From Fremontodendron californicum (Eukaryota > Streptophyta > Magnoliopsida > Malvales > Malvaceae), in the NCBI GenBank assembly GCA_030761205.1, contig JAULJL010000025.1, forward strand, positions 7,321,501 to 7,385,500: a DNA stretch of 64,000 nt. The letters are read 5' to 3'. The position numbers and the translations under genes are program-made. Each line of letters begins with the position of its first letter. The first letter of the stretch is position 1. Shown here one piece after another: positions 22,963 to 35,188 of this stretch. Below the pieces are notes generated by a model. It saw only the letters and a program-made list of their open reading frames with translations. It made no database searches and had not been told where the DNA came from.

Positions 22963-25900
22963 TGTCGCAAGTAGCAACCTTAAAAAGATGAATCGAAAAA
23001 CTGCCACGTCGCGAGACATCGACATCATTAAAGTGTGATATTAAAAAAAATAAAAAAAAAAACGACTTAATTTCTCTTAAATTAAAATTGAGAGGGTTTG
23101 AAAACGAACTCGAAAAAATAAATAGACTCGCCACCAATTTTTTTTGGTTAGGTATAATCGGCCACCTTTAAAACCGATTTTTATAAAATATTTTAAAATT
23201 AATTAAAATATTTTTTAAAACCAATTTTGAAGTCTGCGCTTTGAGCCAGAGAAAACAAGTGCAGGTTCGGGAGTCGGTTACGTGTGGGGAAGGATTAGCG
23301 CCCCCACAACGTCCGTATAAAACGGTACCTTATTAGTCATATGTTATCTCGAGTCTCGGTGAAAGTCGATTTTAAATTTAGTGTTTAAAAATAATTCCCT
23401 TAAAAAATCATATTTATTTGAAAATGATCCGAAATTTATTAACATAAAATTTTTTCTATTTCACGAAAAACTCGGCAAAACATGAAATTTTTCTTATTTT
23501 GAAATTATTCGAATCACCCTCGTTTTTTGAGAAAAATGATATTCTGTTGTTAATGATAATTGATAATATCTTCTCCGGCAGACCTAGTAGAGAACTCATG
23601 AATTATTTTAACTTGGGAATAACCCTTACTTTATTAAAAATATTTAATAATTTTTCATGCATTTTAAATCATAAAAAATGACCATGAATATGCAAATCAA
23701 TACTAAGGCACAAAAATAATAAGTTAAACCACATGTACAATTATCATGGCATTGTAAACATTTATTATGACATGGTAAATGAATTAATTACATGGCATGC
23801 TTGACATGGCAAAATCTAAATGACATGGCCAAAAGAATTAATGACAAGGCATATGAATTAATGACATGGCAAATCCTATCATGGCAAAAGAATTAATGAC
23901 ATGGCATGCTTGACATGGCAAAATATAAATGACATGGCCAAAGGGATGAATGACATGGCATGCTTGATATGGCAAAAGAATGAATGACATGGCATACAAA
24001 GAAATCATATTGGCAAAAATCACAAAATGACATCATCATAAAATATTCATAATCACATCATGATCACACTAACAACATGAATATTAGATCATAAAATGAA
24101 AACATCATGGAATATCCATGTACATGAAATTTGCATAATTAAGATGGAAAATATAGATATCATGGAACATGCACACATCATCATTTTGAAATTGATTTTT
24201 CATGTGAGAAATCACATAAATGGCATATGTCGGAAAATATTACCGTACTCCCCAACAAACCCGAAAAAGCTTGGAAAATAATTTTTTCATATTAAATTTA
24301 TATGATTCCGAGTAAAACAAAAACCATACCTTTCGATTCCATAAACATGTGCGTTGAATAATTTCCTAACCTCCCCGGCAAACCTGGCAAAGATTAGGAA
24401 CTAATTCTCGCTAAATGTTTAGGAAATCGAAAAGCACGTTTTTATGCCAAATTAAATAAAAACATTTTAAAATATGCAATGCATGAACATGTATTTCTCC
24501 CTTGAGATAAGGACATCCGTATACCTAAAGAAGGTATCTGATTACCTTTAAAAGAAATTTAAATTGGATCTTTAAACCGAATAACTTTGAGCTCAGATTT
24601 TAAAAAAAAATGCAATTTTTGGGTAGAAAAATACCTATGGCCGAATGGCCTCCTAAAAAGGCTCTAGTTTCCTATTTTAAAACCCGGATTAACTACGTAT
24701 GACCCGATCTTTGTAAAATCAATTTTTTATCCTTGAGATGAAATAGAAAACAACCTAAAACAGTAGCTAATGACTCCAATCAGCCCCTCCCTTTTACAAA
24801 TTAAAAATCAGAAAATTGTTAGTTTGGAAAAACTCATTTCTGACTCCCAAAACCAGTTTTGAAAAACTATTTTTCTACCCTTTATAAAAAATTCAAAAAA
24901 TTCTGAAACAATCATTTTAGACTTGAGACATGATGGTTTTTATGAGGAAAAATCAGTTTTAAATTTGGAGTAAAAATGCCTTGACCGAAATTGCATTAAA
25001 GTCAGAACATTAGACTAAGATCTATTTTATCGAAAACCATTTTTCCATCCTAGATAAAAAAATTCTAAAAATCTTGGAAAAATACCAGGGGCTCCTCTAA
25101 GGGTTTACTAAAAATCTTTTTATTTTGACAAAAGAAACTTGGTGAAAAAATGCCCAAAGTCAAAATATCCAACTTAAAAACTATTATTCTTTCAACTAGT
25201 TTGCACAAGAGACTTTGGCTAGAGACCATTGATTGGTCTTAGCCAAAAATCAAGTTGAGAATGGTATGAATGCATGATTTTACAGCAAAACAAACATATA
25301 AAAATGATCAATCATGAGCTACAAAAATATAGACAAGCAAAGAAAAATCAAGGTTGGCTCAATGGTTGGTTTCTTGGACATAGTCCCACCTAACCAAAAT
25401 CACTTGATAAAAATCAAGATTCTCAAACCTTTTATTACATTTTAAAAAAAAATAAAACCAAAGGAGAAAATCTATCCTACCAAAATGGTGAAACCCACAA
25501 TCAACATGCAAGCAAGAAAATCAAACAAAAGTTAAGCACAATTAAACTTCCTAGGTTTCAGCCGAAGGGAAAATATGTAGGAAAATTTTATCAACTTTGT
25601 TATTTTGTAAAGAATAAAAAGAAAAGGAAAAACCTTTTAGAAACTTTATTTTGAAAATATTTTATTCAACAAAGAAAGTTAACAATCACATGGAAAAGAT
25701 GAGAAAAAGAACATGAAATCAAAGAAAATAATTGAAGAAGAAGAATAGAGGAAATAGCTACCTAGCAAAACTTTCCAAATCAAGCACTCAAACTTCTCAT
25801 TCTTTCTCACTCTTTTTTTTTTCTCTTTTTTTCCTCAAGAGTATAGTGAATAGCCTTTTAAAAAAAATGAACCCCTCCTTCCCCTTTTTTTGGTGTGGCC

Positions 25901-27935
25901 AAATCCCTGATGTAGTAATAGTGAGAATTTATTTTTTAGCCTTTGTCATGCTTTGCATGCTCTCCCAACATCTTTGCCACATGGCTAATTCTTGTCCCCT
26001 CTTTGCATGATGCTGTCCTTAAATGAAGGGTTATTGACTCCTTTTTGCATGATGCTTCCCTTAAATTAAGGGTTTTATAACCTCTCATTAGCCAATAATG
26101 CCACCTAGATTATTCTTGTCTCTTATCTCTACAAAATATGTAAGCCACTTGTCATGATCATATGGCTTACTATCAAAATATCTTCCTAGGTGGCATTTTC
26201 AATCCATTTGGCATCATCACATAGCCTTCACATGGCTTTGCAATTTGGAGGCCTCCCATTGGCCAAAAATGCCATGTAGGCAAGTAGTGGAGAATCTTGT
26301 TTTTTCTTAAAAATTTCATCTTGGTACTCAATCTTAGCCATTTGATTTAAGATGATCAAACCTCCACCTTCCATCCATGAGCTAGCCGAAAATGGCCTGG
26401 AATTTTCCAGGCCATTCATTTTTTTTTTATTTGTAAAATGGCCATTTTCGTTTTTTCAGTAAAATTACATTTTGAGCCCCAAACTTAATTTATTTGCAAA
26501 TGGACCCCAATTTCAAATTATTCTTTTTTAATCCATCCCATCCAATATAAAACCCAGTTCTAGAAGTTTTCATAATTTTCCGAGCTTGTTTTGCATTTTT
26601 CTCGGATTTTTCTCTAAAGTTTCGGTTTAGTGCCTCCCAAACTTTGTCTATTTCCATTTGAGCTCCGATTCCAAAATTTTCTTCTCCAATCCACCCTATC
26701 CAATATAAAACTCATTTTTGAAAGTTTTCATAATTTTTTGAGCTCGTTTTCTATTTTTCTTGGATTTTTCTTTAAAATTGCGGATTAGTCTCTCGAATTT
26801 AGCATATTTGCGTTTCAGCCCCAATTTTGGGTTTTCTTCTTCTCATTTCCTTATTTCCATCCTAAAACTCAGTTCTGGAAAGTTTCGCAATTTTCGAGCT
26901 CGGATTCTAATTTTCCCAGATTTTCCAAACTTGCTCTTTAGCCCTTGAAACCTCGATTTTACTCGAAATGGGCCAAATTTCTGGATTTTCTTTTTCCAAT
27001 GCATTTGTCATATATTGAATTGGAGTTGAATCGAAAATGCCCAATTTTTACATCCGAATTCCCCTCCGATTTAGTTTTTCTCTTTTTCCTCAAAATTGAG
27101 AATTTTCTCGATTTTTCCATTTCTCCTCCAATTGGCTCTTCCTTGGGATCCACTTCAAATTGAGACTTGGGATATTTTTATTTATTTATCATTTATCAAC
27201 TGGGGACTTCAATTTCTCCGAATTGGACCATCTCTGTAGTTTTCCCCAAATTTGTGTATTTCCTATTTATTCATTAAATTTTTATTTTCCCTTTTCTCTT
27301 CAAACCAATTCTTCGTTCAACTCCGCTTCAAAATTGGATTTTCCAATATCCATATTTATTGATCTTATTCCATTTGGAACCTTCAATTTCGTTCAATTTG
27401 ATCATTTACATACTTTTTCCTAAATTTGCAAAATTTCCCTTTTTTTTTTCCATAAATGGCAATTTTCAATTTTGTCCACTTTTTCTTCGGATTGATTCCT
27501 CTCGGTGAAATTGGACCTTAAGATATCCTTTTTTATTGATCATCATTCAATTTGAGGTTTCAACTTCATTCAATTTGATCATTTACGTACTTTTTCCCAA
27601 ATTTGAAATTCCATGCTTTTCTCCTACACTGAATTTTGCATTTTGTCTTTCAACCTCTCTATCTTGAATTGTAGATCTCTGATTATTAAAATTCCTTCAC
27701 CATTGTTCAATTCATCTTTGAATCTTGATTTTGACTGAGAGTTGACTTTTTTAGTGGTTGACTTTTCGGGGTTATTTTTTCAGAGTTGACTTTTTCCTGC
27801 TTGACTTTTCGTTCTGACATCTGAATCAAAGTTTTGGAGACTCATCTATGGAATGGGGGGATATTCTTCGCATTCCAGGAAGTTGAAGGAAGAATTTGTC
27901 TTTTTTAGGGGCCCGGACAAAATTAGGTGTCTACA
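22963..27935 (+). mobile_element. Giant solo LTR, copy 1 (about 5 kb)
   Basis: Begins TGTCGCAAGTAGCAACC and ends TTAGGTGTCTACA, flanked on both sides by the 5-bp duplication ACATG (22958-22962 and 27936-27940). The related copy at 33493-46586 has a different duplication (GTGAC), so the two are separate solo LTRs and not a pair. Shared landmarks are CACCCCCACAACG-like sequence near the 5' part, a TATCCGGCTACC-like block, repeated TTGACTTTTT words near the 3' end and a final CCGGACAAAATTAGG. No protein is encoded. Such size fits large-LTR Gypsy lineages, but the lineage is inferred. Confidence 0.85.
23770..24020 (+). repeat. ATGACATGGCA minisatellite inside LTR copy 1
   Basis: Irregular tandem words of the type TGACATGGCAAAAG, AATTAATGACATGGCA and GACATGGCATGCTTGAC recur about ten times. 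A weaker form is present in LTR copy 3 at about 47830-48020. Confidence 0.75.
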
Positions 27936-27994
27936 ACATGCAAGCATTAGCATTATACAATGGCATTAATGAAGTTTGAATTGGTATCATTATC

Positions 27995-28440
27995 TTTTTT
28001 TTTTGGGATAAGCAATGATTTATTTATTCAAAAAAGCAGTGTAAACTGCTACATCATCACTGTACTAGCTTTCAAGCTAGAATTATACAAAAGAATGAAT
28101 CAAGCAGAAAAAATAGAGTTGCAAAAGCCTCAGGTTGTACAAAGTGATCTATTTACAGAATCATTTTCTAAATTCTTTAGCCCTGCCAATCTCAGTCCAA
28201 TTTCCTTCCTGGTCTTACCAAGAAGTTGTTGAGGGGTTTACTGAGGGTTGCCATGGATTCGACTATTTCTTTCTTTCCATACATGGTAGATAACTGCATT
28301 CCATGCAAGCTTCAGTGTTGTAGTGAGTAGTTATTTGCCCTTTAAGCTACTAGTAGCCTAAGAAAGTTCATTCTCCCAACTGTATGCTGCTCTTTGCAGT
28401 TGACAAAGCTGTAATATCTCTATCCAGATTGCTAGTTGAC
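27995..28440 (-). mobile_element. LINE 3' end with poly(A) tail, truncated
   Basis: Read on the minus strand, the segment encodes WNAVIYHVWKERNSRIHG, the signature of the zinc-binding tail that ends the reverse-transcriptase ORF of plant L1-type LINEs. A short non-coding tail and an A10 run (T10 at 27995-28004 on the plus strand) follow. It is cut off on its 5' side next to the CACTA element. It is a dead fragment. Confidence 0.72.
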
Positions 28441-28449
28441 AAAGCTACA

Positions 28450-29047
28450 CACTACAAGAGAAAACTTTTTTAGCGACGGAATTATTTCCGACAAAATAAT
28501 TCCGTCGAAAATAAAATACTTTTTTCGACGAAATTTTCGTCGGAAAAGGTTTCGACTTTTAGTGGCGAATTGTTTTTTTTAGCAACAAAAATTGAGCATT
28601 TGCGATGGAATTTTTGTGACAAAATTTTTCGTCGCTAAAAGTTTGGCGAGAACACTGTTCATTCTCGCTAAAATTTTTGCGATGGAATTTTTGTCTATTA
28701 GCGATGAAAATTTTCTTCGCAAAAAAAAAAAATCAATTTCAATTTTTTTTTAGACCAAAATAATTTTCGATGGGATTTTCCTAAACCTATTAAAAAATTG
28801 ACTATATTATTATATAAATAGAATTATAAATTATTATTAAATTATATAAAAAAATTATTATTAAATTTATAAATAATTATTATTAAATAATTATTATATT
28901 CCGTCAGTACTAACAATTTGCAGTAGAATGCTAAAAACACCCACCATTTTTTTACTGATGGAATTTGTATTTTCGACGAAAAACTATCACCGACATGAGT
29001 TTTTTCGACGAAATTTTCCATCGAAAAAAATCCGTTCTTTTATAGTG
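28450..29047. mobile_element. Non-autonomous CACTA (En/Spm) element
   Basis: Begins CACTACAAGAGAAAA and ends TTCTTTTATAGTG, the inverted CACTA terminus. Subterminal regions are full of inverted TTTCGTCGGAA/TTCCGACGAAA-like words, as is usual for this superfamily. The element is 598 bases long with no transposase. Flanking trinucleotides are ACA and GCA, so a 3-bp target duplication is imperfect. Confidence 0.85.
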
Positions 29048-30278
29048 GCACTCAAAGAAGTATCCTTAACTTGGTCATTATTTTCAAATGATAAAAATTT
29101 TGTGTGTATTTTTCAAATTAAATTTGCTTCAGATTTTTGTATATTTTTCAAACCAAAAATTTGCTACAAGAATTATTTATTGGAGCTTAAATGTAAGTCC
29201 ATTTACATTTTAAAACAAAAACTATTTATTTATTTATTAAATTTGTGATACTATGGATTTTAAAAGAAAATTCTATGAGTTTAATTTGAAAATGTAAGTT
29301 CAATTGATATTCAAAGATCTCGGACAAATTTGAGTGTCTACATTGATAATCATTTTTCACCTTATTCTCTCTATTTGTTCCTAAAAAAATATAATACTAA
29401 ATTCAAATGTTAAGCATTTAACTTAAAACTAATTAACAATAGGTGGAGAGGCCCAACTTGAATATAACATCACAAGAAACCTAAGAATTAACATATATAA
29501 GATAACATCACTTAACACACCCTCATCACATGTAAGCTAGAGACAGAATGACTTGCCACGTTATGAAATTAGAAGTGATAACAGATAAGAGAACAACACA
29601 ACAACTAAACTCTGATGCCAAAATAAATGAATCCAAACCTAAAAATTCGTTCAACTTTGAATCCGATCAAAAAATTTATTTGAAAAAAGAATATTCAAAG
29701 GTCTTAATATCTGAAATAATTCAAAATCAAACTCGATTCAAGCTCGAAAAACAGGCTAAATGATTATATTTTACATAATATCTAAAAATAACAATAACTA
29801 ACTTGAACCCAAAAGGGTCTAAATCCTAATAAATCCTAAAAAATTTGAACTTAAAAATAATCCGAACTAAAAATAAACTAAACCATGAATGACCGAACTT
29901 GAAAAAATTTGAATAAAAAAGAGGTTTGAATCCAAAATAAGCCGATCTAAAGTTGCTAGTTTATCACCGCTAGCTTGATATTTTGTTTTTCGAAAAGTCG
30001 GAGAAAATAGGGAAAATGTAAAAAACATGCCCTTTAAAAAAGAATAATTGTTAGATAGTCTAATAACTTAAAATAATTTATAAAAGAGAAATGAAAAAAT
30101 AAAAAATTATTATTAAGGATATTGTAAAGACAATTATACCCTAATGAAATAAACCTATTAACAAAAATGCTTCCATCATCAGATAATCCCACCCTTCCCT
30201 CTTTCCCATTCTTCATCCCGTCCCTTCCCTTTCTCCTGACCCTTCATCCCCCTTCCCTTCCCCAATTTTTCTATAAAA
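29048..30278. other. AT-rich intergenic DNA
   Basis: No gene is recognised. AATTC/CTCGAAA-rich repeat words at 29640-29960 resemble those near 22620-22900. A C/T-rich stretch at 30180-30270 immediately precedes the V-PPase fragment. Confidence 0.45.
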
Positions 30279-30486
30279 GTGTGTGTCGTGATTGGAATAG
30301 CTTTCTCGTTGGTGCAGTGGGTGTTGGTGTCGCACGTGAAGCTGACTTTCGAGAGGCATGAGTCGAGTGCGTCGGCGAATAGTAACAAGAACAGTTACAG
30401 TGATTATTTGACTGAGGAAGAGGAATGGATTAATGACCATAGCGTCGTCACCAAGTGCGCTGATATTCAAAGCGCTATCTTTGAAG
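30279..30486 (+). pseudogene. Exon-1 fragment of a vacuolar H+-pyrophosphatase
   Basis: The frame reads CVVIGIAFSLVQWVLVSHVK, then an SDYLTEEEEWINDHSVVTKC segment and ADIQSAIFEG. This is the pattern of the first membrane helix and following cytosolic loop of type I plant V-PPases (AVP1 family). It ends at a GT in phase 1 within the EG codon, where a first exon plausibly ends. The start methionine and preceding luminal segment are absent, and no later V-PPase sequence follows before a Gypsy LTR begins at 30606. It is a gene fragment, either captured by a transposon or left from a partial duplication. Confidence 0.8.
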
Positions 30487-30605
30487 GTGACAACTTTGAA
30501 TTTTGATATTAGATCTAGACCTTTTGTTTTAGATTTATTGTTTTCGTATTATTTTTCTTGAGTAATGATTTCACGACTTGAGTTTTGAGTACTAGGAATT
30601 ATAAT

Positions 30606-32122
30606 TGATAACTCTAGGAAATATAGTTATTTTGTCACCTTTTATGCTTTTGAATCGGCTAAGTTCTTGAGGATTTTATTAGGATTTGATTAGTTTTATA
30701 TGTTTTTATATTTATTTTAATTATCCATTTTATGTTTAAAAATAGTTATTTAGTTGTTATTTATGTGTTTTTATAGGTCCAAGGTGTTCTGGAGCTTCGA
30801 GGAGCAAATGACAAAAATCGGTGCACTCCAATGAGCAGGCAGATTCGACCTTCGGAGCTTTTTTCAAGACAAACTCGGTCTTAGAGACTTCATTTTAGAA
30901 AACTCTCTCTTAACTTTTGAATCTGACTTCCATACCTTTTCAACGGTATAAGGCGCGTCAAAATCGGACAAGATTTGCCCAGTCAAAACATCTTCCAAAG
31001 TTCGAGAAGGCGACAAAACCTACAGGCAATGGACAGAAAGTTGGGGCCACGGCCTAGGGCTGCGGCGCCGACCCATGAACAGTAACCACAAAAAAACATG
31101 AAAAAATGCAAAAAAGCCTGATTTTTACCTGGTTGCTTGGGCACGAAGTTTAGGACTCCAAGAGGTCTTGGACACTTTAAATAGGACTTTTTTAGGTCAA
31201 AATAAAGAGGATTAGACACCTAGAGACCCAATTCTCTCTCAAGAAGATAGCCACCATTAAATTCTCTCAAGAAGAATGGAACCTTGAAGATTGAAGACTC
31301 AAGAACTGACAACTTTTAGTTTCTTCTTTTCTCTTCTTTATCTTTCTTGTATTGTTGATGATGGTGAAACTATTGGATTATTTGTTTTCATTAATTATCA
31401 TGAACTAAATCTCTTTTACTAGGATTTCAATGAAACTCAACATGTAGTTTGAATTTACTTTCTCTCTCTAGCTTGATTTAATGCTTTGTTGAGTTGTTTG
31501 TTCAATCTTGTTTTTAATGCTTCTAATTGATTAGCTACCAATTAGATTGATTTGTTAACCTAAATACAACTAGACATAAGGAGTTTATTGTTAGACATGG
31601 ATTGAATAACATATGTTTCATATTCATTTATTAGGATGAATTGATCTGCAGGTAGGGTAGGAATACACTTACTTATCATGTGTTACCATTGTTAGAGCCT
31701 AAGTTTAATGAGTTCTTCTTTAATTCAATTATCATAGACATATGGTTAATTGGTTAGGAGGAATATTTTTATAAGACCATCGACAGATGCTTATAAATAG
31801 ATTAGAACTCTAGGTTAACAACTCAGGATCATTAATCAAGTGCAGAGGTAGAGAGAGATTCAAGCGAAGTGTTGAGGGAAGTTGTAATCCTAGGCTTTTA
31901 TTAATTAATTGAATTCATCTTTATAATTTACTTGCTTTCATATTAGTTTATTTTAATTTTAGTTTTTAATTACCATCTTTAATTAATTGTTTAGATAAGA
32001 TTAAGTTGTGTTAATTTTAGTACTTAGCAAATTTAGTAACAATTTTTCGTGGGTTCGACACTTTACTTTTCATTATATTACTTGTTATGATATGTGCACT
32101 TGCGTGATTAAAATCGACAACA
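30606..32122 (+). repeat. Gypsy 5' LTR
   Basis: Starts TGATAACTC, the same start as the LTRs of the younger Gypsy element nested at 33671-43180, and ends CAACA just before AG and the primer site. The length of 1,517 bases compares with 1,504 in the younger element. The 3' partner LTR is not identified in the window. Confidence 0.75.
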
Positions 32123-32128
32123 AGTCTT

Positions 32129-32146
32129 TGGCGCCGTTGTCGAGGA
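32129..32146 (+). other. Gypsy primer-binding site
   Basis: TGGCGCCGTTGTCGAGGA lies a few bases inside the LTR. It is close to the TGGCGCCGTTGCCGGGGA site seen in many plant Athila/Tat-type Gypsy elements, with two changes. Confidence 0.82.
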
Positions 32147-32245
32147 ATTGTTTATTATTTTTGTTACTATTAATACCAAGCAACCTTAGTCTTAATTTAA
32201 ACTTTATTTTTCTTTATTTTCAGGTTTTGTTGATTTGGATGCACT

Positions 32246-33346
32246 ATGTGGGATTATAAACGGGAGGCAATAAATGCTTTATCTGCACAGGTGGCTACAA
32301 TTAACAAGAAGCTTGACAATTTGGGTGTACATGTCGTCCAAAGTTCGTTTGTGATTTGTGAATTTTGTGGGGAAGGACATCATAGTGATTGTTGCCAATA
32401 TGTTGGAAACTACAATATGCATCAAAATAATTTTTATTCCATTGACTGCAATCCAGGTTGGGGAGATCACCAAAATTTTTCCTGGAGCAATAATCAATGG
32501 TCCTCATATTCCGAAAATCAAGCATATCATCCTGGGTTTTCATCACAAGCTCAAGCTCATGTTCCAGAAAACAAGCTATCATTGGAAGAGATGATGTTGC
32601 AATTTGTGGCGGAAAACGATGCATCAATTAGAAATTTTGAGACACAAATAAGCCAGCTTGTTACTGCCATTAACAACCAACCTCAAGAAACTCTTCCATT
32701 GCAAGGTCAAGCTCCAGTCCCAGAAAAGAAGCCATCATTGGAAGAGATGATGTTGCAATACATGATGGAAAACGATGCATCAATTAGAAATCTTGAGGCA
32801 CATATAAGCTAGCTTGTTACCGCCATTAACTACCAATCTCAAGAAACTCTTCCAAGTGATACTGAAATAAATCCCAGAAGAGAAGAACAAGAGCATTGTA
32901 ACGTCAACACACTTGGGATTGAAAAAGATATCGATGAGGATAGCAAGAACCTAGAATTTTCAACTGAGCCTATTGAAGAAGAATTTGTGAAAGCTCAAAA
33001 AGAAGGGATTCAGTGCCACCCACCACCACCACCAACCAAATCTATTGGAGAAGAAATTATGGGTGCAAAAGAAGTTGAAAAAGTTCAAATAGAGGAGACC
33101 CAGTGTGACCCACCACAGCCTGTTCCCCAATGCATCCAACAACCAAAGCTAATCGATGGGATAGATAGTGGTAAGAACGAGGAATTCGTAGAGATTTATC
33201 GCATTGATCCACTTAAGGCATTAACAAATTCTACCACTGAAAGAGATGAATTTCGCTTTCAAGCTTGCAAGAAAACGAAGTTGTTCAAAGAAAGAACAAC
33301 CAAATGGCATGAACTGAAAATCATAAAGTGGTTGGATACCGGCTAA
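32246..33346 (+). pseudogene. Gypsy gag fragment joined to an integrase-tail remnant
   Basis: One frame runs from MWDYKREAINAL to KWLDTG (about 366 codons), broken only by a TAG at 32810-32812. It has a knuckle CEFCGEGHHSDCC (CX2CX3HX4C) and the Gypsy gag motif NPGWGDHQNFSW. A 156-bp in-frame duplication follows, seen as the repeated LEEMMLQ...ENDASIRN segment at 32580-32690 and 32736-32850. The last 40 residues (FQACKKTKLFKERTTKWHE) resemble the start of the integrase C-terminal region of the nested element, so gag seems joined to the integrase tail with the rest of pol lost. The N-terminal half of gag is also missing. A dead fragment. Confidence 0.75.
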
Positions 33347-33670
33347 TGAACAATGAGATAGTCAAGCCAATGACTATAAATCAAGCGCTTCTTGGGAAAC
33401 AACCCAAGTTCTGAACTTTTTATTTTTTATTTTAATTTTTAGAGTATTTTTATTATTATTAATTTTTTTATTTTGTTTTCTTTTGTAGTGACTGTCGCAA
33501 CCTAAAAAATAACGACGTCTCATCGCAAGACTTTATTATTCGTTAAGCGTGACATTTAAAAAAAAAACCGAGGAAAAGTCGACTTAATTCCTCTAGAAAT
33601 GAAGGTTTTGAAAATGACCTTAAAAAAGACATGGAGTCGCCACCAATCTTTTTTAGCTAGGTGTGATCGG

Positions 33671-35174
33671 TGATGGAGACTCAATTAAGAGTCGTAAACC
33701 CAAGTGCAGGTTATGTTCAAGTAATAAATTCTCGGGTGTCCGAGGTCGAACCACAGGGAAGCGTATTAGTAAGTATAAGTTTATAAATATATAAGAAAAA
33801 GAAAGTAAACAAGATATTAGGGAATTAACAACAAAACAAGATATTAGAGAACAAAATAAACAAAATAAAATAAAAGAAATTAAACAAGATATAAAAAAAA
33901 AAAACAATAAGAAAAGATGTTGAGGTTAGAGAATCCACTCTTGGTGTTATGCTAAGATTAATCTTGTTTTATTACACAATTGAAATTCACACATAAGGAG
34001 ATTCCAATCGGAAGGTTTAGCAATTCAGTCCAAATTGTCCAACGTCCATAGCATATGATATTATGTTCATTTGGTGTCCTCAAAACTCATAAAAAGAGTC
34101 CAAGCATTCCTTATGCCAAGGTATATGTCTACAACAAATCAAGGTTATGAAACCAAGCATTTACTGTGCCATTTTCATTGTCAATAATGAATCAAGATCC
34201 CTACTTTGCAAGTATGATTTTAAACCAAAAGAAAATATTATCTATACTAGTGTTTATAAATGATGATTCATTTTAGCTCATGTTTAAGAGACTAACCTTA
34301 GCATTTACCAAAAGCTTCATCTCATCACCTCAACAATATGATTAGCAACACATACTAGATATGAATAAAATGAAAAGAAATATAAGAAGCATAAGTAAAT
34401 AAAGAAAAAGAAAACTAGAGAAAGGAAAGAAGAAAACTTAGAGAATTTTATTACAATGGCTAATATCCTACCAATGTATAATGTCCCCTAATACTCATCC
34501 AAGGCCCTCTATTTATACACATTTTGGAGAGCTAAATGACAAGAGACAAGCTTTATAAATTTCAAAGGTAGGTATAATAGGTGGGTGCATTTTTCTAACA
34601 ATTTTCGTCATGTTGTATGACAATTCTGATCAGCCAGCTTGATGGTCGATTTTTTCAATGTTGAAGGCTCGATCTGATCACATGGTCTTCTAGAAAAATA
34701 TGCCCCTATCAGTTACTGATCCATAGCCGTTGGAATCAGATCATTTGCTCATGTGGATCGGAAGATATGGTCAAAATACCAAAACGGTGCAGAACAGACG
34801 TCATTGCACATCAGCCAACTTGATGGTTGATTTCGGTAGGGAAAACGACTCCGTTTCAAGAAGTGTAAAACATGAAAAAGATAGATATGCCTCTTAACTT
34901 TGTACGGTTAAAATTTCAGCCTTATTGCTTCAGTGAAACTCCAGATATAGCTGATATGGCAAAAGGTGTCGGAACTAGAACTGAATTGGATTTGCCCTTA
35001 ATTCTTGATTTAACCTAGTAATCTGAAATCACTCAAAGAAACTCATGAAAAACACCAAATTACATAAAAATATAAAAGATCATAAACACAAGTAGACTAA
35101 GCAATAATAACTCGTATTTGACACAAAACAATAATAAAACATAACTAAAAACTATATAATTATACGAGTTATCA
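33671..35174 (-). repeat. 3' LTR of the LOG-carrying Gypsy element
   Basis: A 1,504-bp LTR. In element orientation it starts TGATAACTCGTATAATTATA and ends GAGTCTCCATCA. Nearly identical to 41678-43180. Confidence 0.95.
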
Positions 35175-35188
35175 CACCCCCACACTTA
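35175..35188 (-). other. Polypurine tract of the LOG-carrying element
   Basis: On the minus strand TAAGTGTGGGGGTG directly precedes the 3' LTR, the standard plus-strand primer of this group of Gypsy elements. Confidence 0.85.

Larger units (their letters stand above)
30606..33492 (+). mobile_element. 5' half of an older gag-only Gypsy element
   Basis: Consists of a 5' LTR (30606-32122), primer site, gag frame and a 3' non-coding stretch with the motif AAGCGCTTCTTGGGAAACAA at 33390-33409. It is interrupted at 33492 by the second giant solo LTR (target duplication GTGAC) and resumes at 46592. There is no room for reverse transcriptase or integrase core between gag and the 3' non-coding part, so the element was already non-autonomous. 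Confidence 0.82.

Noticed and set aside
23770..24020. Possible CRISPR-like array
   Set aside because: Units are irregular with no constant spacer length, the context is a plant LTR, and no cas genes are expected or present.
23838..24023. Open frame with repeated MPCHA/CHVIH words, at first sight a repeat protein
   Set aside because: It comes from the TGACATGGCA minisatellite of the giant LTR; there is no start context or conservation.
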